Assembly (NCBI GenBank): GCA_965116665.1
Contig: OZ220709.1
Coordinates: 2,046,001 to 2,110,000 of the forward strand
Direction: 5' to 3'
DNA: 64,000 nt
Origin: Aldehydirespirator sp965116665
GTDB lineage: Bacteria > Actinomycetota > Acidimicrobiia > Acidimicrobiales > Aldehydirespiratoraceae
A model generated the notes under the pieces. It was given only the letters and a program-made list of their open reading frames with translations. It did not search any database and had not been told where the DNA came from. Both the position numbers and the translations under genes were made by a program. Shown one piece after another: positions 17,783 through 26,240 of this stretch (position 1 is its first letter; every line of letters starts with the position of its first letter).

Positions 17783-18954
17783 ACGGCCTGGTTTCGGTTC
17801 CCTGGTCGCGAGCGCTGCTGGCCGCGGTCACTCCCTACATCGCCTGCTCGATGCCCGTGTTCCTGACCGCGACCATGGCCATCAGGCTCAAGGACGATTT
17901 CGGGATCGGTGAGGAGGCTCTGGGCGCGCTGCTGTCGATCTTCTCGGTCGGGGCTGCGGTCGCGGCTCCGATCATGGGCCGCTTGGCGGAGCGCCTCGGG
18001 CCTGGACCCAGCCTGCGTATGGCCAGCGCGCTCTCAGGAGTGGTGATGATCTCCATCGCGACCGCGGCCCACGGTTGGTGGGCCATAGCCGGACTCCTGG
18101 TCGCGGGCGGGATCGCGGCGACCCTCATGCAGTCCTCGTCGAATCTGTGGCTGGCCCGCACGATCGAGGACCGCCGGATGGGCCTGGCCTTCGGCTTGAA
18201 GCAGTCCGGAGGGCCGACCGCGGCCCTGCTAGCCGGTTTGGCCGTTCCGGTCCTCGCGCTGGCGGTCGGATGGCGCTGGACATTCGCTGCCTTCGGCGGC
18301 TTCGCGCTGGCCGCCGTTCTCAGTGTTCCCCGAACTGGCCTGCGGGGCGTGGGCCGGACCGCCCCGAGCCGCGCCGGGGACGTGGACCTCGGCCCGCTGC
18401 TGGTGCTCACTGCGGGGGCCGCGGTCAGCACCGCCCTCTCGGCCGCCTTCACCGGATTCACGGTGACCGCCGCCGTCCAGCAGGGCGGTCTCAGCGAGTC
18501 GGCCGCGGGGGTGGTGTTCGCGCTCGGAGCCCTGACCGGCGTCGGAACCCGCGTCGCGCTGGGCCATTGGGTGGACAGCCGGCCCGACACCCGCTTCGGG
18601 ATGCCGGCCGTGCTGGTCGGCGCGGGCGCGCTGGGCTTCGCCGTCCTGTCGCAGGGATCCGGCTCACCGTCGGCGTTCATGGTCGCGGTGCCGTTCTCGT
18701 TCGCGACTGCGTGGGGATGGGTGGGCGTGTTCAACTACGCGATCACCCGGTCCAACGCGACCTCTCCAGCGGCCGCGACCGGCATCACCCTGGTCGGCAG
18801 CAACGTCGGCGTGATCGTCGGCCCCGCGGTGTTCGGCTTCCTGTTCGCCCGGTCCTTCACGGCCGCATGGCTGACCGCGGCCGTCGGAAGCCTTCTCGGG
18901 GCTGGTTTGATGACCCTCGGCGGCCGCCTGGTGCGCCGCGGCGCCGCGGCCTGA
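17779..18954 (+). CDS. MFS transporter
   Basis: A 391-residue major facilitator with about 12 hydrophobic helices in the inner membrane. IMGRLAERLGPGPSLR is the cytoplasmic loop motif, and TRVALGHWVDSRPDTR is its counterpart in the second half. No in-frame ATG or GTG lies near the first helix, so the TTG at 17779 is the only reasonable start, and it overlaps a short upstream ORF. The substrate is unknown; the neighbours suggest uptake or export of an organic acid. Confidence 0.85.
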   Translation: MNGLVSVPWSRALLAAVTPYIACSMPVFLTATMAIRLKDDFGIGEEALGALLSIFSVGAAVAAPIMGRLAERLGPGPSLRMASALSGVVMISIATAAHGWWAIAGLLVAGGIAATLMQSSSNLWLARTIEDRRMGLAFGLKQSGGPTAALLAGLAVPVLALAVGWRWTFAAFGGFALAAVLSVPRTGLRGVGRTAPSRAGDVDLGPLLVLTAGAAVSTALSAAFTGFTVTAAVQQGGLSESAAGVVFALGALTGVGTRVALGHWVDSRPDTRFGMPAVLVGAGALGFAVLSQGSGSPSAFMVAVPFSFATAWGWVGVFNYAITRSNATSPAAATGITLVGSNVGVIVGPAVFGFLFARSFTAAWLTAAVGSLLGAGLMTLGGRLVRRGAAA

Positions 18955-18998
18955 CCGATGCCGACCCGGCCCGCGATCGCCGGTAGCGTCGCGGTCTC

Positions 18999-19781
18999 AT
19001 GGGCGGCCGGGAGATCAGCGACGACCTCTTGTCGGTGCGGGGCAGGGTGGCCATCGTCACCGGAGCCAGCGGGACCCTGGGGCAGCGGTACTGCCGGCTG
19101 CTGGCGTCTCGGGGCGCCACCGTGGTGGCCGCGGCTCGCAGGCTCGACCGCTTGGAGGCCCTGGCCACCGAAGTCGCCGGGGTGGTGGCGATGGGCTGCG
19201 ACGTCACCGACGACTCGCAACTCCAGCGGCTCGTCGAAGCAGCCGTCGAGCATGGCGGGCCCGACATCGTGGTCAACAACGCGGGCACCAGCGACGCTGT
19301 GGTCCGGGCCCACGAGCAGGACCCGGCCCAGTTCCGGCGGGTGCTGGAGGTGAACCTGACCTCAGCGTTCGTGCTGTCGTCGGCCGCGGCCCGCGCGATG
19401 ATCGGCCACGGCCGGGGCGGCAGCATCGTCAACGTGGCGTCGATGCTGGGGATCGTGGCCTCCGGCGGCAACCACCAGGCCGGGTACGTGGCCTCCAAGA
19501 CCGGCCTGATCGGGCTCACCCGGGAGCTGGCCAAGCAGTGGGCGCCTGACCGGATCCGGGTCAACGCCATCGCCCCCGGCTACTTCCGCAGCGAGCTCAC
19601 CGAGGAGATGTTCGCCGCTGAGGACGCCCCCGGCCTGCGCCACATCCAGCGCAACACCCTCATGCGACGCGCCGGCGAGATCGACGAGTTCGACGGCGCC
19701 CTGCTGCTGCTGGCCTCCGACGCGGGCAGCTACATGACCGGCCAGACCATCGTCATCGACGGCGGCTGGACCGCCCGCTAG
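18999..19781 (+). CDS. SDR-family oxidoreductase
   Basis: A 260-residue classical SDR with VTGASGTLGQRYC, NNAGTSD, the serine in NVASMLG and a catalytic Tyr/Lys pair in GYVASKTG. The ending GQTIVIDGGWTAR is typical. A TAGCGT box (18984-18989) lies 9 nt before the ATG, consistent with a leaderless or nearly leaderless message. It is convergent with the Rieske oxygenase (4-bp overlap of the ends). Confidence 0.88.
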   Translation: MGGREISDDLLSVRGRVAIVTGASGTLGQRYCRLLASRGATVVAAARRLDRLEALATEVAGVVAMGCDVTDDSQLQRLVEAAVEHGGPDIVVNNAGTSDAVVRAHEQDPAQFRRVLEVNLTSAFVLSSAAARAMIGHGRGGSIVNVASMLGIVASGGNHQAGYVASKTGLIGLTRELAKQWAPDRIRVNAIAPGYFRSELTEEMFAAEDAPGLRHIQRNTLMRRAGEIDEFDGALLLLASDAGSYMTGQTIVIDGGWTAR

Positions 19782-20956
19782 GCCGCGCTGGCGCGGCGGT
19801 AGGCGTCCAGCACCAGGCCGTGGAAGTGGTGAACGCCGTGCTCGGACAGTCCCGAGCCGTCGGGGTCACAAACGATGCGGCCCTGGGTGAACGCCGGAGT
19901 GCGCATGCCCCGCTGCACGCTCTCCACGATGGCGATGTCCTCGGGCTGCAGCACCTCGTCGATGTAGCGGATCGACTCCTCGTCGGCTTCGGTGAGCTCG
20001 TCAGTCTCCAGGTAGAAGTCGATGGTCTCCAGCGTGCGCTCCGGCCCGGCCGGGACCATCTGCATCACACTGAAGTTCCCCCGGCCGGGATAGCGCATCA
20101 GGCAGGTGTTGGGCCACAGCCACCAGATCGCCAGGTCTTTGACCGAGGACCCCTCGACGTCGTAGGCAGAGTTGGCCGAGTGGCCGGCCCGGGCCATGTG
20201 GCTCGAGTAGATGCCGAAGGTGTCCACCCGGTAGGTGTCCATCTCCACCAGCGTCACGAAGTCGGGGTGGGCGACATGGCAGTGGTAGCACTCCAGGAAG
20301 TTGTCGATCACGTTCTTCCAGTTGGAGGCGATGTCGTAGCGGATGCGCCGGACATGGGTGAGGTCGGCCACGTCGGGCGCCCAGCGGGCGATCTCCGCGC
20401 CCAGGCCCTCGGTCTGCTCGGCCAGGGGCGCAGCACCCGGGTCGAGGTTCACGTACACGAAACCGCCGAACTCCTCTGCCTGCACCTCTCTGAGGCAGAT
20501 GCTCGCTGAGTCGAAGCCGGCGCCCTCAGCGGTGCGCCGGGCCCGGGCCAGGCGGCCGGTCAGCTCGTATGTCCAGCCGTGGTAGCCGCACACGATGCTG
20601 TCGGTGCGGCCCGATCCCGACAGCAGCTCGTGGGCCCGGTGCTGGCACACGTTGTAGAAGGCCCGAAGCTCGCCGTCGTGGCCCCGGACCAGCGCCACCG
20701 GCATGCCGGCAACCTCCAGCGCGAAGTACGAACCCGGCTCCCGCAGCAGCTCGACGTGGGCCACCCACTGCCAGCTGCGTGCGAAGACCTCACGCTGCTC
20801 GATCTCGTGCCAGCGGGGCTCGACGTAGGCATCGGCATGCAGCGACATCGAGCGGGCGGGATCAGGGTCGAAACCCACGGCGATGCCATCGGCCCGACCG
20901 TCGCCCCCGTTGGAAGCTGCTCCCGCGGAAGGGACTCGAGTCCCCGCGTTCGTCAC
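19778..20956 (-). CDS. Rieske non-heme iron oxygenase, alpha subunit type
   Basis: A 392-residue aromatic-ring-hydroxylating oxygenase large subunit. The Rieske 2Fe-2S ligands are C104/H106 (VCQHRAH) and C123/H126 (VCGYHGW), and the mononuclear iron site is in FLECYHCHVAHPDF. Related enzymes hydroxylate or demethylate aromatic compounds and quaternary amines. No ferredoxin, reductase or beta subunit is adjacent, so electron donors must be encoded elsewhere. The GTG at 20956 is chosen because a TAGATT box lies exactly 6 nt upstream; a TTG one codon earlier is the alternative. Confidence 0.9.
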   Translation of the reverse strand: MTNAGTRVPSAGAASNGGDGRADGIAVGFDPDPARSMSLHADAYVEPRWHEIEQREVFARSWQWVAHVELLREPGSYFALEVAGMPVALVRGHDGELRAFYNVCQHRAHELLSGSGRTDSIVCGYHGWTYELTGRLARARRTAEGAGFDSASICLREVQAEEFGGFVYVNLDPGAAPLAEQTEGLGAEIARWAPDVADLTHVRRIRYDIASNWKNVIDNFLECYHCHVAHPDFVTLVEMDTYRVDTFGIYSSHMARAGHSANSAYDVEGSSVKDLAIWWLWPNTCLMRYPGRGNFSVMQMVPAGPERTLETIDFYLETDELTEADEESIRYIDEVLQPEDIAIVESVQRGMRTPAFTQGRIVCDPDGSGLSEHGVHHFHGLVLDAYRRASAA

Positions 20957-20962
20957 CAACCC

Positions 20963-20968
20963 AATCTA
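20963..20968 (-). promoter_or_regulatory. -10 box TAGATT of a leaderless promoter
   Basis: On the minus strand TAGATT is followed by 6 nt and then the GTG start of the Rieske oxygenase. Confidence 0.5.
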
Positions 20969-21022
20969 GGCCGGGACCATTAGCGTGGGTACGCGAGACC
21001 CCTAGACCCCAACCACCACCCT

Positions 21023-22243
21023 GTGAAGTCCTTCCCCCGATGCGTTCGGATCGCCGTGCTTGCTGTGATCCCTCTGGCGGCCACCGCCTGCAGTAGCGAC
21101 GAGCCGGCCCCGGCAACCCAGGACGGCCCCTCGGCTAGCGAGGCGGCCGAGATGGACGAGATGGCCGGCGACAGCGGCCATCACGGAGGCGACGGCCACG
21201 GGAGCTCGCAGGAGCTGGCCGCCGGCACTCCCGTGCCGAGCATCGCTATCGACGTCGCCGCAGACCCGGTGGACGGCTGGAACCTCCGCATCCGCACCAC
21301 CGACTTCGAGATCGTGCCCGAGAACGTCTCCACCGACCACGTCGACGGCGAGGGCCACATGCACCTCTACGTCGACGGCGAGAAACTGTCGCGGATCTAC
21401 GGCGAGTGGCACCACATCGGCGCCCTCGGAGCCGGCCCACACGATGTGCGTGTCGAGCTGTCGTCCAACAACCACTCGGCGTTGAGCGTCGACGGCCGGA
21501 TCATCGACGCGTCCGCCCAAATCTTCGAGGACAGGCGGACGAATCTCAGCCTCGTCCGGGACGCCCCGCGCGAGGCCCCTGAACCCCACCCGTCGGTGAG
21601 CGTGAGGCTCGTCGACGATCCGGCCGGCGGCTGGAGCCTCCACGCCGTGCCCTTCAATTTCCGCCTGGCTCCCGAGAGCGCCTCGACCGGCCACGTCGAG
21701 GGCGAGGGCCACATGCGCCTGTCCGTCAACGGCGAGCAGGTGGCACGCCTCTACGAGACCTGGCACCAGATGCCGGCGCTGGCAGCCGGGATCCACGAGA
21801 TCAAGGTGGACCTGCGCAGCAACGACCACGCCCCGCTCACCGTGAACGGGATCCCCGTCGAGACGACGATGACACTGGAAGTGCCCGACGACGACGGCGC
21901 CACGACCGCCGGCCACGGACACGGCGGCGGCCAGGCGGTGGCCGGCTCGCCGACCCGGTACGACGCGGACGTGGCCGACGCCGTCCAGACCATCGCGGTG
22001 GAGGTCGCCGGAGGCAAGCCCGTGGGCGGTGTGCAGCGGGTGAAGGTTGCTCTGGGCTCGGTGGTGGGCCTGATGGTCGCCTCCGATGTCGCGGAGGAGG
22101 TCCACGTCCACGGCTACGACATCCTGCGGGCAGTGTCGGACGGGCACCCGGCCCACTTCGCGTTCAACGCCGAGATCCCCGGGGTGTTCGAGGTGGAGTT
22201 CGAGGGCTCCGGTCGCCTGCTGATGCAACTCGAAGTCTCGTGA
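21023..22243 (+). CDS. Lipoprotein with duplicated His-rich domain and cupredoxin-like C-terminus
   Basis: A 406-residue secreted lipoprotein: the signal peptide ends at LAATAC (lipidated Cys23) and a low-complexity His/Met-containing linker follows (residues 40-66). Two homologous domains come next. Each carries GW(N/S)L, a TxHV(D/E)GEGHMxLxV(D/N)GE motif, a YxxWHxxxALxAGxH motif and an (N/D)HxxLxV(D/N)G motif. The last 100 residues (HVHGYDILRAV, then VFEVEFEGSGRLLMQLEVS) look like a cupredoxin fold. The many His and Met residues suggest copper or other metal binding outside the membrane. I do not recognise a named family. The start is GTG; the stop overlaps the carbonic anhydrase start. Confidence 0.8.
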   Translation: MKSFPRCVRIAVLAVIPLAATACSSDEPAPATQDGPSASEAAEMDEMAGDSGHHGGDGHGSSQELAAGTPVPSIAIDVAADPVDGWNLRIRTTDFEIVPENVSTDHVDGEGHMHLYVDGEKLSRIYGEWHHIGALGAGPHDVRVELSSNNHSALSVDGRIIDASAQIFEDRRTNLSLVRDAPREAPEPHPSVSVRLVDDPAGGWSLHAVPFNFRLAPESASTGHVEGEGHMRLSVNGEQVARLYETWHQMPALAAGIHEIKVDLRSNDHAPLTVNGIPVETTMTLEVPDDDGATTAGHGHGGGQAVAGSPTRYDADVADAVQTIAVEVAGGKPVGGVQRVKVALGSVVGLMVASDVAEEVHVHGYDILRAVSDGHPAHFAFNAEIPGVFEVEFEGSGRLLMQLEVS

Positions 22244-22770
22244 ACCGCCCCGTGACAACCGACTTCCATCCCAACGCCAAGGATCTAGCCGCCGGCAATG
22301 CCGCCTTCGTCCGGGACTTCGACAGCAGCGGGCTGCAAGCAGCTCCGGCGCGACGGCTGGCAGTGGTCGCCTGCATGGACGCCCGGCTCGACACGCTGAG
22401 AATCCTCGGCCTGCGAGCCGGCGAGGCCCATGTCATCCGCAACGCCGGGGGCGTGATCACCGACGACGTGATCCGGTCACTGTGCCTGTCGCAGCGGCTA
22501 CTGGGGACACGGGAGGTCGTGCTGGTTCACCACACCGGCTGCGGGCTCCAGCAACTCGACGAAGACCGTTTCATGGCCCGACTCGAAGCCGAGGCGGGCG
22601 TCAGGCCCTCATGGTCACTGGAGGCCTTCGCCGATCCACGTGACGATGTCGTCGAGTCGATGCGGCGACTGCGGGCCACGCCGTTCCTGCCCCACAAGGA
22701 CCACATCGCCGGCTTCGTGTACGACGTCGCCGACGGCAAGCTCCACGAAGTGGAGCCTCCGACCGCCTGA
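22240..22770 (+). CDS. Beta-class carbonic anhydrase (Rv1284-like)
   Basis: A 176-residue beta-carbonic anhydrase interconverting CO2 and bicarbonate. The zinc ligands are visible as C45 (VVACMDAR, with the D47/R49 dyad), H98 and C101 (VHHTGCG). The segments AHVIRNAGG and RSLCLSQRLLGTREVVL match, from memory, the small mycobacterial enzyme Rv1284. The GTG start overlaps the lipoprotein stop (GTGA), so the two are probably translated together. Confidence 0.93.
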   Translation: MNRPVTTDFHPNAKDLAAGNAAFVRDFDSSGLQAAPARRLAVVACMDARLDTLRILGLRAGEAHVIRNAGGVITDDVIRSLCLSQRLLGTREVVLVHHTGCGLQQLDEDRFMARLEAEAGVRPSWSLEAFADPRDDVVESMRRLRATPFLPHKDHIAGFVYDVADGKLHEVEPPTA

Positions 22771-22806
22771 CGAGGTCCGACGCTACGGCTCCAGCCCTCC
22801 CGCGGC

Positions 22807-22812
22807 TAGCGT
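22807..22812 (+). promoter_or_regulatory. -10 box TAGCGT of a leaderless promoter
   Basis: TAGCGT, 7 nt, then the ATG at 22820. Confidence 0.5.
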
Positions 22813-22819
22813 CGCCACC

Positions 22820-24544
22820 ATGTTCGACTTGCTCATCACCGGCGGCGACGTGATCGACGGGCGGGGCGGGCCCCGGCGGCGGGCCGATGTCGGCATCACC
22901 GGAGACCGGATCTCAGCCATCGGGAGCCTCGTCAACGGCGGCGCGGAGGCCGCGGCCACCATCGACGCCACCGGCCTGGCGGTGACGCCGGGATTCGTCG
23001 ACGTCCACACCCATCTCGACGCCCAGGTGTTCTGGGATCCGTACCTGTCCCCGTCGCCGCTGCATGGAGTGACCACCGTGATCGGCGGCAACTGCGGCTT
23101 CACCATCGCGCCGCTGGGCGACGATCCCGCCCACGGCGACTACCTGATGCGGATGCTGGCCCGGGTGGAGGGCATCCCGCTGGATGCATTGCAGCAGGGG
23201 GTGCCGTGGAGCTGGCAGACCACTGCCGAGTACTTCGACGCCATCGAAGGCAACGTCGCCGTCAACGCGGGGTTCAAGGTGGGCCACTCGGCGCTGCGTC
23301 GTGTGGTGATGGGCGACGACAGCGTCCGCCGGGCCTGCACCGGCGAGGAACTCGACGCCATGAAGGCGCTGCTGCGCGACGGCCTGGAGGCCGGGGCGCT
23401 GGGCTTCTCGTCGTCGTGGTCGCGCACCCACAACGATCCGATGGGCAACATGGTTCCCAGCCGCTGCGGCGAGCGCGAAGAGTTGGTGGAGCTGTGCTCG
23501 GTGCTGGCCGGCTACGACGGCACATCGGTCGAGTTCATCCCCGCGCTGGGACCCTTCGAGGACTGGGCTCTGGAGCTCATGTCCGACATGTCGGCCGCAG
23601 CCCGCAGCCCCCTCAACTGGAACGTGATGTCGGTCAACGCCCGCTCGCTGGAGATGAACAAGGCCAAGCTGGCCGCCGGGGACCATGCCGCGGCCCGGGG
23701 AGGCAAGGTGGTCGCCCTGACCGTGCCGCTGACACTGTCGCTGCACCTGAACTTCAGCAGCGGGTTCGTGCTCGACGCCCTGCCCGGCTGGGAGGAGGTG
23801 ATGCTCCTGCCCAGAGAGGAGAAGCTCCAAGTCCTGGCCGACCCGGCCGAGCGCCGCCGCCTCAACGAGCTGGCCCAGGGCGACCACCCGCTGCGGCCGC
23901 TGGCCCACTGGGCCCGCAAGGTCGTGTTCCACTCCCCGGCCCCGGAGAACGAGGGCTGCGAGGGCCGCACGATCGGCGAGATCGCCGAGGAGCGGGGCCA
24001 GGACCCCTGGGACGCCCTGTGCGACATGGCCCTGGCCGATGACCTGGAGACGTCGTTCGGGAATCCGGCCGTGCCCGAGCCCACCGCCGACTGGGAGGCC
24101 CGCGTCGAGATCTGGCGTGACCCGCGGGCCGTGGTGGGCGCCTCCGACGCCGGAGCGCACCTCGACCTGTTCCTGTCATCCAACTACGCCACCACCATGC
24201 TGGGCGAGGCCGTGGTCAAGCGAGGCCTCATCTCGCTGGAGGAGGCCGTGCACCTCCTCACCGAGGTGCAGGCGAACCTCTACGGCCTGGTCGGCAGGGG
24301 GGTGCTGGCAGAGGGAGCCTTCGCGGACATCGTGGTCCTGGACGAGACCACTGTTGGCTCGGGGCCGACGACGTTCCGATCGGATCTCCCCGCGGGCGCC
24401 TCCCGGCTCTACGCCGAGGCCACCGGCATCGAGCACGTGGTCTGCAACGGCACCGAGATCGTGCGCGGCGACCAGTTCACCGGCGCCCGCCCCGGCACCC
24501 TGCTGCGCTCAGGCACCCACACCACCGGCCCCAGCCTCGACTAG
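22820..24544 (+). CDS. N-acyl-D-amino-acid deacylase family amidohydrolase
   Basis: A 574-residue metal-dependent amidohydrolase of the D-aminoacylase/dihydroorotase-like group. It opens with FDLLITGGDVIDGRG, has the metal motif DVHTHLDAQ near residue 60, GGNCGFTIAPL, and the late metal-ligand region GASDAGAHLDLF. The C-terminal beta-sandwich part (GAFADIVVLDE) is present. Members remove acyl groups from N-acyl-D-amino acids or related amides. ATG 22820 follows a TAGCGT box by 7 nt. Confidence 0.9.
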   Translation: MFDLLITGGDVIDGRGGPRRRADVGITGDRISAIGSLVNGGAEAAATIDATGLAVTPGFVDVHTHLDAQVFWDPYLSPSPLHGVTTVIGGNCGFTIAPLGDDPAHGDYLMRMLARVEGIPLDALQQGVPWSWQTTAEYFDAIEGNVAVNAGFKVGHSALRRVVMGDDSVRRACTGEELDAMKALLRDGLEAGALGFSSSWSRTHNDPMGNMVPSRCGEREELVELCSVLAGYDGTSVEFIPALGPFEDWALELMSDMSAAARSPLNWNVMSVNARSLEMNKAKLAAGDHAAARGGKVVALTVPLTLSLHLNFSSGFVLDALPGWEEVMLLPREEKLQVLADPAERRRLNELAQGDHPLRPLAHWARKVVFHSPAPENEGCEGRTIGEIAEERGQDPWDALCDMALADDLETSFGNPAVPEPTADWEARVEIWRDPRAVVGASDAGAHLDLFLSSNYATTMLGEAVVKRGLISLEEAVHLLTEVQANLYGLVGRGVLAEGAFADIVVLDETTVGSGPTTFRSDLPAGASRLYAEATGIEHVVCNGTEIVRGDQFTGARPGTLLRSGTHTTGPSLD

Positions 24545-24550
24545 CAGGAG
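24537..24550 (+). repeat. 14-bp direct repeat, left copy
   Basis: TCGACTAGCAGGAG occurs here across the stop codon of the deacylase gene, and again identically at 25435-25448 just after the decayed alcohol dehydrogenase. Confidence 0.7.
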
Positions 24551-24600
24551 CGGTCACCCGAGCAGTGCGGCCTGCTCATACGGGGGCGAGGGCAAGCGGG

Positions 24601-24606
24601 TAGTGT
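24601..24606 (+). promoter_or_regulatory. Likely -10 box TAGTGT
   Basis: TAGTGT lies 30 nt before the GTG at 24637, with a purine-rich ribosome binding site (GGAGGAGGAG) between. It would have served the now-broken alcohol dehydrogenase. Confidence 0.4.
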
Positions 24607-24636
24607 CCGCGGCCCGATCGACGGAGGAGGAGCCCT

Positions 24637-25429
24637 GTGCGAGCAGCCGTGTGCCGTGAGTTCGGCGAGCCGCTGGTGATCGAGGATCTGTGCCTCGACC
24701 CCGTCGGGCCGGACGACGTGCGGGTGGCAATCGCAGCCTGCGCCATCTGCCACAGCGACATCCACTACGCCGACGGCTCCTGGGGAGGTCCGCTCCCGGC
24801 CGTCTACGGGCACGAGGCCGCCGGGACGGGGCCGAGGTCGGCGCGAACGTGGCCGGTGTGGCCGCCGGCGACCGGGTTGCGGTGAGCTTGATCCGGTTCT
24901 GCGGTGAGTGCCTGCAGTGCGGGCGGGGCTGCGAGGCCGGGCTCGGCCCGCGGGCGCGCCGGCTGCGCACAGACGACGGCGAGAGAGTCGAGGCGTCCCT
25001 GCGCTGCGGCGCGTTCGCTGAAGAGGCCGTAGTGCACCGCTCGCAGGTGGTGTCGCTGCCGACCGGTCTCGACTGGCCCTCGGCCGCGCTGCTCGGCTGC
25101 GGCGTGATCACCGGCATCGGGGCAGTGCTCAATACCTCCACGGTGGACGAGAACTCCACGGTGGCGGTGGTCGGACTCGGCGGCGTCGGGCTCAACGCCG
25201 TCCAGGGCGCTGCTCTGGCGGGCGCACCGGTGGTCCTGGCCATCGACACCCGGGACCACAAGCTGATGTCCAGCGCATCGTCGACTGGTACCACGAAGGC
25301 GCCGTCAAGCTCGATGAGCTCGTGTCGGGCGTCTACCCGCTGGCGGAGATCAACACCGCGATCGCCGAGGTCAAGCGGGGCGAAGCAATCCGCAACGTCA
25401 TCGCCATGCGGGATCTGGGCGTCACCTGA
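24637..25429 (+). pseudogene. Decayed zinc-dependent alcohol dehydrogenase
   Basis: The GTG start with a good ribosome binding site yields a normal N-terminus (MRAAVCREFGEP, CAICHSD, YGHEAAG). The frame then shifts at about 24830 where one base is missing; AEVGANVAGVAAGDRVAV continues in another frame through VVGLGGVGLNAVQGA. At about 25265 it jumps to a third frame giving QRIVDWYHEGAVKL to the natural C-terminus MRDLGVT. About 100 residues of the distal Rossmann domain are gone and the structural-zinc Cys cluster is degraded. An intact homologue is at 27159-28250. Confidence 0.85.
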
Positions 25430-25434
25430 CCCGG

Positions 25435-25448
25435 TCGACTAGCAGGAG
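25435..25448 (+). repeat. 14-bp direct repeat, right copy
   Basis: Identical to 24537-24550; the pair brackets the pseudogene. Confidence 0.7.
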
Positions 25449-25453
25449 TCGGC

Positions 25454-25484
25454 TTGCGGACGAGCCCCGGTCTGTGGTTAGAGT
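25454..25484 (+). promoter_or_regulatory. Possible promoter for the hypothetical gene
   Basis: TTGCGG and TAGAGT separated by 19 bp lie in the 186-bp gap between the pseudogene and the gene at 25616. The spacing is longer than ideal. Confidence 0.35.
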
Positions 25485-25615
25485 CAGCGGCCGGCCCCGC
25501 ACGCTGACGCGGCGGGCTCGACCCCCTGGGTCGGAGCGCCCGGACTAATCCTCGCTCCCTTCGCTGCTGTCGAAACCCGCCACAGCATTCTCCCCTACGC
25601 GAAAGGAGCTCGCGC

Positions 25616-26218
25616 ATGACCTCACCCGCCCCTACGGCCGGAGCCCTCCAGATCGCAGCCGCACTGGTGTTCCACCTCCCGGGTGCCCGGCTGGAGCTGT
25701 CCACGAGCAACGGCCTGCACTGCACCATCGGACCGATGACCGACCCCCGGTGCACGCTGCATCCGGCTGAGTTCCGCGAGCTGGTCCTGGCTGCGGGCAA
25801 CTACCGCCTGCTGGGAACCATGCTGGGGATCGCCCTGACTAATGAGCCGACACTGACACTCACCTCCTCGGGCGACCACATGGAACACCTCGGCGGAGGC
25901 CTGTACCGGGTCACGGGCCGCGAGTCCACGTCCTACGCCTTCACGACCTCGCTGTCGGCTCACCATGTCGACACCCTGCTGTCGAGCCTCGACAGCTCCC
26001 CGACCCAGTGTTGCGCAGACGTCGACGACCATGACGCGGGTTTGACGGTGTGCGTGAACCTCGTCCAGGACGACGGTCTGGGGGTGACGCTCGTAGCAAT
26101 GAGCTCCCCGGGCATTGCGAAGCCCATCTGCACCGAGGCTGTGGCGGCCGCGGCCGCGGCCAAGTGCCTGGTCGCGGAGATGGAGCAGCTGACCACGCCG
26201 CAGTCCTCGCCGGGGTGA
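25616..26218 (+). CDS. Hypothetical protein
   Basis: A 200-residue protein I do not recognise. The ATG is well supported by AAAGGAG 9-10 nt upstream. The sequence is soluble-looking with seven cysteines (for example TQCCADVDD and TVCVNLV), alternating strand-like segments (LTLTSSGDHMEHLGGGLYRVTG) and an Ala-rich helix near the C-terminus (EAVAAAAAAKCLVAEMEQL). There is no signal peptide or membrane segment. It stands alone between a pseudogene and an LLM gene. Confidence 0.65.
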   Translation: MTSPAPTAGALQIAAALVFHLPGARLELSTSNGLHCTIGPMTDPRCTLHPAEFRELVLAAGNYRLLGTMLGIALTNEPTLTLTSSGDHMEHLGGGLYRVTGRESTSYAFTTSLSAHHVDTLLSSLDSSPTQCCADVDDHDAGLTVCVNLVQDDGLGVTLVAMSSPGIAKPICTEAVAAAAAAKCLVAEMEQLTTPQSSPG

Positions 26219-26228
26219 GGACTTGGGT

Positions 26229-26234
26229 TATGGT
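26229..26234 (+). promoter_or_regulatory. -10 box TATGGT of a leaderless promoter
   Basis: TATGGT, 6 nt, then the ATG at 26241. Confidence 0.5.
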
Positions 26235-26240
26235 GCTCCG

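Noticed and set aside
22164..24183. Several minus-strand frames opposite the carbonic anhydrase and deacylase
   Set aside because: All lie antisense to genes with complete metal-binding motifs and show GC-driven composition only.
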